DNA from: Saccoglossus kowalevskii
Lineage: Eukaryota > Hemichordata > Enteropneusta > Harrimaniidae
Direction: 5' to 3'
NCBI RefSeq assembly: GCF_000003605.2
Contig: NW_003123435.1
Coordinates: 1 to 28,218 of the forward strand
DNA length: 28,218 bases
The notes beneath the pieces are model-generated. The model saw only the letters and a list, made by a program, of their open reading frames with translations, had not been told where the DNA came from and made no database searches. Positions within the stretch are counted from its first letter, which is position 1; the number at the start of each line of letters is the position of its first letter. Below, piece after piece: positions 24,001-28,218 of the stretch. The position numbers were made by a program, and so were the translations under genes.

Positions 24001-24226
24001 TTTCTCAGTAATGGAATGGTGATTTCAAATTTAGTAGTTGTCAAACTGAATTTATGTGAATGTGAAGAAAAGAAGAAATATCAAAAGAAGTTGCCGATAA
24101 AGTGATCAACGTGATGTTTATTTACTTCTCTTGTGTATCAAATATAACTAGCATGGAAGCACTACTTACCTTACTTGTATGTACGAGTGCGATGGCAACA
24201 AGCATGCACTGTAGTCTACTCAGCAT
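5842..24226 (-). CDS. Secreted multidomain protein: TSP1, WSC-like, Cys-rich, SMB, VWD-C8-TIL, C-type lectin (16 exons, span includes introns)
   Basis: Joining the 16 exons listed below gives an unbroken frame of 733 residues plus one base. Approximate residues: signal peptide 1-22; TSP1 26-78; WSC-like module 79-167; six-cysteine module 168-217; somatomedin B 219-254; VWD 255-430; C8 431-518; TIL 520-587; linker 588-601; C-type lectin 602-733. All modules are extracellular and disulfide-rich. VWD-C8-TIL units are typical of mucins, von Willebrand factor and zonadhesin-like proteins; the EPN-type lectin domain suggests Ca2+-dependent sugar binding. I infer a secreted matrix, mucus, adhesion or defence protein. 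No transmembrane segment is seen in the rebuilt part. It is not a gene I can name. Confidence 0.85.
6485..6812 (-). CDS. Exon 15: main part of the C-type lectin domain
   Basis: A 328-base exon between an ACAG acceptor and a GTAAG donor (phase 1 in, phase 2 out). It contains the hallmark C-type lectin segments in order: [25 protein letters not shown], the WIGL-type core [22 protein letters not shown] and [11 protein letters not shown] is the classical motif for mannose-type sugars in Ca2+ site 2. An N-glycosylation sequon (NWT) is present. The domain is finished by the exon at 5842-5909. A weak N-terminal cysteine pair in the preceding linker suggests the long-form fold. Confidence 0.93.
6838..7019. 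mobile_element. TA-flanked MITE with 24-bp terminal inverted repeats (mariner-type)
   Basis: The left end (6838-6863) starts TA CACTGTAgCCTCgtTATA. The right end, read on the minus strand from 7019, starts TA CACTGTAaCCTCaaTATA. The arms agree except for a few transitions, and each is tipped by a TA dinucleotide, the target site of Tc1/mariner elements. At about 180 bp with no coding sequence it is a non-autonomous copy. It sits in the 400-base intron just upstream of the main lectin exon, very close to its acceptor. Confidence 0.8.
7213..7255 (-). CDS. Exon 14: 43-base cysteine-rich linker exon
   Basis: A very small exon (acceptor …cgtttag, donor GTGAGTA; phase 0 in, phase 1 out) encoding [14 protein letters not shown], followed by a Val codon shared with the lectin exon. 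It is needed to connect the TIL exon, which ends in phase 0, with the lectin exon, which begins in phase 1, and it fits both. The three adjacent cysteines may close the TIL region or start the long-form lectin hairpin. The junction creates an NVT sequon. Confidence 0.75.
7437..7642 (-). CDS. Exon 13: TIL (trypsin-inhibitor-like) domain
   Basis: A 206-base exon (acceptor …tgagtag, donor GTAATG; phase 1 in, phase 0 out). It shows the TIL pattern that follows C8 in von Willebrand-type D assemblies: [31 protein letters not shown], then [14 protein letters not shown]. It has eleven cysteines, against ten in a standard TIL core. In this context TIL is structural and need not inhibit proteases. Confidence 0.92.
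7781..7960 (-). CDS. Exon 12: second part of the C8 domain
   Basis: A 180-base exon (acceptor …atcaacag, donor GTATGT; phase 1 in and out). It encodes [16 protein letters not shown], then [13 protein letters not shown] and a final WRSGTQC. This is the cysteine spacing of the C8 domain, including the aromatic Y preceding its cysteine and the closing WR..C. It is in frame with the half domain at 8415-8547 and runs directly into TIL. Confidence 0.9.
7990..8200. repeat. Minisatellite, five units of 41-42 bp, in an intron
   Basis: Five direct units read approximately 'atctcaaaaaagcattctg' then 'accaatagcatggcagcagct' and so on; the last is more diverged. Units 3 and 4 share 'ttttaacc' and 'agcgtgg', which shows local duplication of the unit. 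Each unit carries a CCAAT pentamer. The array lies inside the C8 intron (7961-8414) close to its right-hand coding end. Confidence 0.9.
8415..8547 (-). CDS. Exon 11: end of VWD and start of C8
   Basis: A 133-base exon (acceptor …ctcaacag, donor GTATGTC; phase 0 in, phase 1 out). The start, [13 protein letters not shown], is the usual FGnSW end of a VWD domain. NADCNPA and [14 protein letters not shown] follow as the first helices and cysteines of C8. It completes the D domain begun at 12554-13326 and is separated from it by a 4.0-kb intron, the longest inside the domain region. Confidence 0.9.
10436..10570 (+). pseudogene. TSP1-like relic, opposite strand to the host gene
   Basis: On the plus strand the bases from 10453 read [11 protein letters not shown], the opening signature of a thrombospondin type 1 repeat. 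After about 10485 the frame meets TGA. A shift of one base continues as RCDRW and later [10 protein letters not shown], ending at a good donor (GTGAGTG at 10571). An AG acceptor stands at 10434-10435. The frame break and the sparse cysteine pattern suggest a dead exon, perhaps from another gene inserted here. A chance match is possible because the recognisable part is short. Confidence 0.35.
11888..12199. repeat. Pair of 33-base direct repeats
   Basis: 'aaccccacctgccaactttt' at about 11888 with its following 'gtgtgtttatagg' recurs at about 12166 with two substitutions, 278 bases to the right. Both copies lie in the 4.0-kb intron. This may be a small remnant of a mobile element. Confidence 0.6.
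12554..12709 (-). CDS. Exon 10: VWD domain, CGLCG segment
   Basis: A 156-base exon, exactly 52 codons (acceptor …gtaatag, donor GTGAGAT; phase 0 at both ends). It encodes [14 protein letters not shown], then [12 protein letters not shown] and [15 protein letters not shown] is the vicinal-cysteine motif of VWD domains, and the following N/D-rich loop is their Ca2+ site. Frame and sequence continue perfectly into the neighbouring exons. Confidence 0.95.
12799..12906 (-). CDS. Exon 9: VWD domain, central beta strands
   Basis: A 108-base exon of 36 codons (acceptor …tttttacag, donor GTATGTT; phase 0 at both ends). It encodes [20 protein letters not shown] and the following strands up to GIYL. 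This is the LLQ…V.VNG…P stretch in the middle of VWD domains. The intron to the next exon is only 89 bases. Confidence 0.9.
13112..13326 (-). CDS. Exon 8: start of the VWD domain
   Basis: A 215-base exon (acceptor …gcatcacag, donor GTACGT; phase 1 in, phase 0 out). It encodes [20 protein letters not shown] followed by CEYVMM, the canonical opening of VWD with the GDPH motif, and ends in EVHVIVEGI. In MUC2, MUC5AC and inter-alpha-inhibitor heavy chains the Asp-Pro bond of GDPH is known to self-cleave. Whether that happens here cannot be told from sequence. Confidence 0.95.
13778..13888 (-). CDS. Exon 7: somatomedin B (SMB) domain
   Basis: A 111-base exon (acceptor …aaattgcag, donor GTATTT; phase 1 at both ends). 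It encodes [20 protein letters not shown] and then [15 protein letters not shown]. All eight cysteines of an SMB domain are present in the family spacing, with the C.C, GDCC and D-rich segments. SMB domains fold as small disulfide knots and mediate protein contacts, as in vitronectin, ENPP enzymes and PRG4. Being a single symmetric exon, it is a typical shuffled module. Confidence 0.93.
14466..14618 (-). CDS. Exon 6: six-cysteine module, lustrin-like
   Basis: A 153-base exon (acceptor …cgaatatag, donor GTGAGG; phase 1 at both ends). It encodes [13 protein letters not shown], then [12 protein letters not shown] and VAICCEK. The six cysteines and the CP-G start, C-x5-C middle and CC end resemble lustrin-type cysteine-rich repeats. 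The match is by pattern only, so the family name is tentative. The coding assignment is well supported, since both neighbouring exons join in frame and the flanking splice sites are good. Confidence 0.75.
14929..15097 (-). CDS. Exon 5: second half of a WSC-like module
   Basis: A 169-base exon (acceptor …tttttag, donor GTAACA; phase 0 in, phase 1 out). It encodes [20 protein letters not shown], then DCYAVS and, after an acidic stretch, [17 protein letters not shown]. The C..A…GY.YF…G.CY…C.G…C..VY layout resembles WSC carbohydrate-binding domains and related metazoan modules, though it is diverged. Joined with the exon at 15820-15914 it contains six cysteines. Confidence 0.8.
15820..15914 (-). 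CDS. Exon 4: first half of a WSC-like module
   Basis: A 95-base exon (acceptor …ctgtgtag, donor GTAAGTG; phase 1 in, phase 0 out). It encodes [20 protein letters not shown] and ends IDANDPAR, just before the GCARAA of the next exon. A GCW start followed by a linker to C..A is the WSC-like arrangement. An open frame continues into the intron, but the strong donor and the in-frame match to the next exon mark the exon end. Confidence 0.82.
16466..16624 (-). CDS. Exon 3: thrombospondin type 1 (TSP1) domain
   Basis: A 159-base exon (acceptor …tatgtag, donor GTGAGC; phase 1 at both ends). It encodes [20 protein letters not shown] followed by [14 protein letters not shown] and DCPLEI. The layered W..W…W and R.R residues and six cysteines are the standard TSP1 fold. 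The WSxW motif is a known site of C-mannosylation in this family. One full domain is encoded by a single exon. Confidence 0.95.
16625..17558. other. Intron 2, with an unidentified 77-codon open frame
   Basis: Between the TSP1 exon and the 19-base exon. A minus-strand frame at 17065-16832 is less AT-rich than its surroundings and reads like protein ([24 protein letters not shown]), but it has no splice support and I do not recognise it. A longer minus-strand frame at 17429-17112 looks like chance. Short (TA)n near 17068. Confidence 0.35.
17559..17577 (-). CDS. Exon 2: 19-base exon at the signal-peptide cleavage region
   Basis: A tiny exon (acceptor …catttctttacag, donor GTGAGTAC; phase 0 in, phase 1 out) encoding LCFAED plus the first base of a Gly codon. 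It connects the signal-peptide exon (ends in phase 0) to TSP1 (starts in phase 1). Cleavage is expected around CFA|ED. The same frame is also open further upstream on the minus strand with a hydrophobic run (GLLLLTLIQ) but without ATG. That is an alternative first-exon reading which I consider less likely. Confidence 0.7.
17863..17941 (+). repeat. Dispersed repeat, copy B
   Basis: A diverged copy of 3091-3184 in the same orientation, including 'ggtcatagcgt', 'gacaaacgtgaaagtatttt' and 'cttaataatgtg'. It is shorter in its centre and abuts the (TA)n microsatellite. Confidence 0.65.
17942..18001. repeat. (TA)n microsatellite, about 30 units
   Basis: An uninterrupted TA dinucleotide run of roughly 60 bases. 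It creates artificial IYIYIY frames on the minus strand. It lies in intron 1. Confidence 0.97.
18002..20978. other. Intron 1 sequence without a supported gene
   Basis: AT-rich. A short stretch near 18100-18350 is less AT-rich and contains CpGs, an ATAAGA box and a 25-codon plus-strand frame from an ATG near 18282, but nothing identifiable. 'agagggcgc' near 18555 is a phrase often seen in mobile-element ends. No exon with domain support was found. Confidence 0.45.
20979..21084. repeat. Left part of repeat block 1, with a 58-bp tandem unit
   Basis: 'ccttaactaaaata' at 21004 recurs at 21062, giving a 58-bp unit with 'catactattttagcaacaat' inside. The LINE begins after the second, incomplete unit, and the same units continue on the other side of the LINE at 23488-23583. 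The first part ('gatgacgattc') also matches 24240 onward. Confidence 0.7.
22518..23036 (+). pseudogene. LINE reverse transcriptase, C-terminal 172 codons
   Basis: The longest intact frame of the LINE. It begins at [19 protein letters not shown] (just after the first codons) and continues with the typical post-RT segment: [34 protein letters not shown]. This layout is characteristic of CR1/L2/Jockey-type elements. It has no start of its own and is the remainder of a larger polyprotein frame. Confidence 0.85.
23272..23313 (+). other. 3' UTR hairpin of the LINE
   Basis: GGTCACAGA (23272-23280) pairs perfectly with TCTGTGACC (23305-23313). Inside it AGCTT (23288-23292) pairs with AAGCT (23297-23301) around a GAAT loop. 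Stem-loops near the 3' end of CR1/L2-type LINEs are thought to be recognised by their reverse transcriptase. Confidence 0.7.
23444..23490. repeat. (ATTC)n microsatellite, LINE tail
   Basis: About eleven tandem ATTC/TTCA units at the end of the LINE, consistent with the microsatellite 3' tails of L2/CR1-type elements. Confidence 0.9.
23488..24115. repeat. Repeat block 1, right part (paralogue of 24236-24775)
   Basis: Long collinear similarity with the block to the right. Shared phrases include 'actggtaaacatat', 'ggatcata', 'aattccaat…aaaac', 'gcattgcagaacacgaa', 'attgatatttttttt' and 'gccgataaagt'. Together with 20979-21084 it is one block split by the LINE. Opposed open frames of about 130 codons inside it are not conserved in the second block. 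Confidence 0.7.
24170..24226 (-). CDS. Exon 1: signal peptide of the lectin-domain gene
   Basis: On the minus strand ATG at 24226-24224 starts [19 protein letters not shown], followed by a textbook donor (AAG|GTAAGTAG) in phase 0. This is a classic signal-peptide exon: a basic Arg, a hydrophobic core, then small residues. It fits in phase to the 19-base exon at 17559-17577, giving …HTSK-LCFAED and a plausible cleavage site. The frame is open for about 48 codons further upstream with other Met codons, but the start chosen is the one directly before the hydrophobic core. The link to exon 2 spans 6.6 kb and rests on phase and signal-peptide logic, not on transcript evidence. Confidence 0.65.
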
Positions 24227-24235
24227 GATTGCTTC

Positions 24236-24775
24236 AGAATGATGACGATTCGCAAAGCTTGTTGTCTTAACTAGAATATTCATACTATTTTTAACAACCT
24301 GGGACGAACTGAATAAAGTAGCTGGTAAACATATGTCATTATTGTTGTATTGTATTGTTTGTAACATCAAAAATAAACAGCTTTTATGTCTACCCTATCA
24401 CGAATTTTTTTAATTTATTATTGCAGGTTCGCAAAATGGATCATAACTTTCCTCACCCCCACTCCTATTCTACATAACCACAATTGTCACAATAATATAA
24501 TTCCAATTAAAACTAATTAGAGTGGCAATTTAAACTATAAAGCACACACTTATTACCAGCACTCTTTATTATGGTGCATTGCAGAACACGAAAAACAAAT
24601 GTAAAATAAACATTGATATTTTTTTTCCAGGAATGGCTTGAGGCTGTGTTGAAAATAAATGTGATATGTTAGTTGGGGATTGCAATTTCAAATTCAGTAA
24701 TTGTCAAACTAATATTATGTGAATGGGGAGCAAAAAATAAAAAAAATATATAAAGAATTTGCCGATAAAGTCACA
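24236..24775. repeat. Repeat block 2, at the 5' side of exon 1
   Basis: A diverged copy of block 1 without the LINE, from 'gatgacgattcgcaaagc' to 'gccgataaagtcacaag'. As the gene runs leftwards, this copy covers its 5' UTR and promoter region, while block 1 lies in intron 1. Confidence 0.7.
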
Positions 24776-24999
24776 AGACTGATAAAGTATGTGAATGTCA
24801 GTGATGGAATACATTTACAGCTAGAATTATTGTTACTAATTTAGTACATTATTTATCACTTAATACATTTATCTTCTATTCATCTGTCATGTCGGTAAGA
24901 CCACTACCATATGCCACTTGCTCTGGTATATTTTTGAAAACTGAAACGTGGCTCTGTAATAAATTACAATTATATCTAATTATAATTTTTAATATTTCA
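24776..24999. other. AT-rich unassigned sequence
   Basis: Nothing recognisable between repeat block 2 and the SINE. Confidence 0.4.
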
Positions 25000-25402
25000 A
25001 ATCATATTACACTTTTTTTTGTACCAAGCGACAGTTCCGGACATTAGATGTCACTGTTGTCTCTTTTGACTTTTTTTATGTGCAAATTCCAAGTGCTACA
25101 TGACAGGACTGTGCGGCCATCTCTCTATCAAATGTCGATTCAATACGCTATCCTGGCGTCAACCATGCTTGGTCGAACACAAGCACCTGCGGACCTTAAC
25201 CAAGGTTCCCCCAAAGTCGGATTCGTTAGTGAATGAATCTCGGCCGGTGGAATTGGCCTTCCCATTGAGTCTGTGGCGCACTCACCCAGGGTAGGGGTCA
25301 ACCCTTTTGATGTTCAGCCTAAGGGTCTACCAATCATGAGTCTGATGCTACAACCACTATGCTACCAGTGACCGGTGGTGTAAGTGTAATCATATTACAC
25401 TT
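25000..25402 (-). mobile_element. tRNA-derived SINE with 15-bp target-site duplication
   Basis: The 15-mer 'aatcatattacactt' occurs at 25000-25014 and again at 25388-25402, bounding an insertion read on the minus strand. Its head contains an A box (TAGCATAGTGG, 25364-25354), an anticodon-arm-like ATCAGACTCATGATTGG resembling tRNA-Met, and a degenerate B box (GGTTGACCCC, 25303-25294). The body follows and ends in an A tail of about eight (the T run at 25013-25020). Target duplication plus A tail indicate LINE-assisted retroposition. Confidence 0.75.
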
Positions 25403-25409
25403 ACACCAC
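25375..25409. repeat. Perfect 16-bp inverted repeat at the SINE 5' junction
   Basis: gtggtgtaagtgtaat (25375-25390), a CAT spacer, then attacacttacaccac (25394-25409). One arm is the extreme 5' end of the SINE before its tRNA part; the other is flanking DNA and target duplication. Confidence 0.9.
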
Positions 25410-27739
25410 TATTTAGATTTTACTTGGACTCTTGGACAATTTAACAGCAATAAAATATCTTCTTTTGTGTTTTTATATCGTGCCCAGTCATCACGTTTTC
25501 CTTCCATGTGCTAGACGATGAGTTGTCATTTCAACAAAATCAGTCAGAAAGTCAGTATAATACGTTACACAGGATTTATTATATTTTTGATTTACAAAAA
25601 AGAGAATAACTAAAACTGCTAAGACGATAAAAGGGTTCGATGTACACATTGTTTTGATACAAGATATGATCAATGAATTCATGAATATTCATACGAAAAA
25701 GACCCCCTATGACATTCATTTTTATCTAAATCCTATCCTAAGGTCTCCTTAGTTCTATTGTTTTGAACAATAATTCTTGTCAATTGTTCTTTATATGCAT
25801 GGTAAATGTGTGAAATTTCTCGATAGTTAATAGTTTATTTTGAAGATGTTTTTTTATATGTTTTATGTGCAACTGGATGTTGTGAGAGTTATTAGAGAAA
25901 AGCTGCCACACAAAAATCGGAAGACATGTTTGCATACAATTGATACCAACTATCGTGCCAGTGGCGCCAAGTGCTTTCATTTTAAATGGCTCATTGGCAC
26001 ATATTAACAAGCACAGTTTCAAATTCACAAGAAATGACATTTTTAAATGATTGTAAATTTTAAAAAACGCTAGAACTATTAGAATATTAGTTTTAAAGTA
26101 TGGAAACAGACACCTATTACAATCACTGCAATAACGACTTTCCATTTTCGACAATGTGAATTGTTTTCGCTTTTATGCAGAAAAATACAGTATTTTCACC
26201 AAGTAAAATCATATTTATTAAAGTTATTGTTCATACATGAGTTGTTGAACACACTACATAGTTTGTAATTTTATCCAGCTTCTTTCAGTCATAATTCAAG
26301 ACAAATAAAAGACAAAAACTATAGAGAATATAGCAAATTATATTTTTTTCTGTAATATTCTTGTGTAATCAGTAATTATGAAAATTGAATTATTCTTAAT
26401 ATAAATTTCTGAATTATTTTGTCAAAAAAGTTTTTCAGTTTTTTTTTCCACCCAGTAAACGAACACATTTCACAGTGTTTATTGTGGTGTTTACAACGCT
26501 ATGTGGTAAGCCAGCTTTTAGCGTCTTTTTTGTCATATGTAATTTCATAAACAGAGACCATAAAACGGATTAGAAAAGGGTTTACATTTTTTATGTGAGG
26601 TTTGGTGATTCATTGTGGTTAACTGTGGTTTCCATCATGCGTGATTTGTTGAATCCAGCTTGAATCAAAGTTTTCAGTTAGTTTACCAAGCATATTATAG
26701 TCATTAGTTCAACGCATGTGCACCTTGCTTCAGTACATGGAGAGTTGTGTTTAGAGTCTCCGAGTTTGCAACTCTCAATGCCATGGCAAAAAATACATCT
26801 GGTGCTTGTCGCAGATATGCAAGATAACATCTGAATCACATATTGCCAGATTTCATGAGCCACCACATTTAAAAAAGAGACATATGTTGTGACCATTCTA
26901 TATTTGCCATTATTCTCCCTTCTAGTGTTATTTTATATACTTGATGCTTGATTTGTGAGTGGTGCTTGTACAATGTTTCATGGTCGGGGTTAGCAAAGTA
27001 CAAATATATGCAGGAGCATGTATGACAGTCACTCTAGGACTGAACAAGCTGTCGCACCAACTCTAACATTTTCAGAATTTGCATTGAAGTAAAACTAGTG
27101 GCTTGGCTGGTGAAACAGGTGACAACTGCATACTTGTTGGCTTTCCTCTATAGAATAGTTGGTATCAACACGTCATGTTTCAATAAAAGATACACTGATG
27201 GGTTTGAGGGCATAGTGAATGGGGAGTCAGTTTTTTATATTCTTACTAGACTTCACAAAATGATGATATATGTTTATTCAAAGTATTTATCATACATTTG
27301 TCCATTATAAGTACATTAAAGCATTTCAAAATATTGTTGGGAATACTGATACAACACTACACGACCTGTTTACAATATATTCACAATAAAATGTTGAGAA
27401 TGTAGATGGATGAAGGGAACTTAACTTATGAATATGAACAAAATATGTTCTTCAAAAATAGGCTTGATTGTTTGTGTGTATTATGTATACTTATCTCTTT
27501 TATGTATAATCGCAAGATGGCATCATATATATTGCAAGTAGGGTATCACAGCAATGTGGCATGGATCTGATTCAAACTGCAACGGTTTTGTGCCCTTCTG
27601 ATTCACCCTGTAGGAAACACATGCATTGAACATTGTCACGCGAGAATCAGTCTTGAAATTAGATTGGTATACAGGTGCATGTTGTGAATGCAGAAACAGG
27701 TGTATGTTATATTTAATTTATTCAAAATTCCTTTGTTGT
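25410..27739. other. AT-rich sequence without a supported gene
   Basis: Open frames of 60-124 codons occur on both strands (for example 26154-25780 and 26896-26678 on the minus strand), but none has a recognisable domain, splice borders or a composition unlike the background. Nothing else seen. Confidence 0.4.
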
Positions 27740-28218
27740 GTTTGCGTGGTGTGGTCGGAGGACACGTCACTCTGTCTCAGGACGCCGCACTAGCAAGACG
27801 GGCTTTCAGTCGTCCGTGTGCAAACTGAGAGACGAGCCAACACGTTTATCACGGGGCACCTGAGACATGCAAGTCCAGGTATAAGCTGGGGCCAGGTTAT
27901 TGTGGGAACATATATTCCTTTATTTCTGGCGGAAACCGTGTAGGGTGTCATAAATGAACCCGGTGTTGTTGGGAGACAGCGTTTACAGGAGGAAAAATTG
28001 TACAAACTCAGCAAGCTGTGCTCCGGGGGCTCGTCTGTACAGAGTATCAATGACCATTTTCCACTTATTGGACCTATGCTCTTGTATGGCGAAGCTTAAG
28101 AACCGACCGTACTACCAAACTTGAGCTTATTCGAACTAGACATCATCTACCGGAATCTGACGATATTGATGGACTGTAGTCTGTGATATCATGTACCGGA
28201 ACCAGCCAAGTTCGACCG
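27740..28218. other. GC-richer block with coding-like but interrupted frames
   Basis: Base composition rises sharply relative to the rest of the window. On the plus strand one frame between stops reads …TERRANTFITGHLRHASPG to LFLAETV and stops; it continues after TAG as GVINEPGVVGRQRLQEEK to LLYGEA. A minus-strand frame at 28050-27790 is also open. I recognise no family. It could be a decayed mobile element or the edge of a neighbouring gene cut by the window end. Confidence 0.35.

Noticed and set aside
1-28218. CRISPR array, operons or other prokaryotic features
   Set aside because: The sequence is eukaryotic; the repeats are satellites, microsatellites or mobile elements without spacer structure.

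Overview
This is a window of an animal nuclear genome, most likely from a marine invertebrate. It is AT-rich, its genes are split by introns with GT/AG borders, and mobile elements are frequent (a LINE, a tRNA-derived SINE, MITEs, satellites). The protein domains found (TSP1, somatomedin B, VWD-C8-TIL, C-type lectin) belong to animal extracellular proteins. Nothing looks bacterial. I cannot name the species.

The main content is one large gene on the minus strand, running from a signal-peptide exon at 24226-24170 down to about 5842 or slightly lower. I rebuilt 16 coding exons by eye, each with a GT donor and/or AG acceptor at its borders and with reading frames that join at every boundary. Together they encode 733 residues plus one base of the next codon. 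The order is: signal peptide, TSP1, a WSC-like module, a six-cysteine (lustrin-like) module, somatomedin B, one complete VWD domain, C8, TIL, a short cysteine-rich linker, and a Ca2+-type C-type lectin domain with an EPN motif. The product should be a secreted, disulfide-rich, probably glycan-binding matrix, mucus or defence protein. I did not recognise it as a named gene. The last coding exon is uncertain; a candidate lies at 5766-5741.

Region by region: 1-2270 is a tandem array with a unit of about 918 bp. 2640-2830 holds two TATA-like boxes and two heat-shock-element-like motifs with no gene attached. 3090-3185 is a dispersed repeat seen again at 17.86-17.94 kb. 3690-3852 is a TTAA-flanked MITE. 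5.7-17.6 kb holds 15 certain exons plus the candidate last one; the introns contain a TA-flanked mariner-type MITE (6838-7019), a 41-42 bp minisatellite (about 7990-8200) and a decayed TSP1-like relic on the opposite strand (about 10.44-10.57 kb). 17578-24169 is intron 1 (6.6 kb), with a (TA)n tract, a 58-bp repeat and a 5'-truncated, broken LINE of the CR1/L2/Jockey type. Two diverged copies of one block flank exon 1 at 23.49-24.11 and 24.24-24.78 kb. 25.0-25.4 kb is a SINE with a 15-bp target duplication and a fold-back at its 5' junction. The last 450 bases are clearly more GC-rich than the rest and carry coding-like but interrupted frames that I could not identify.
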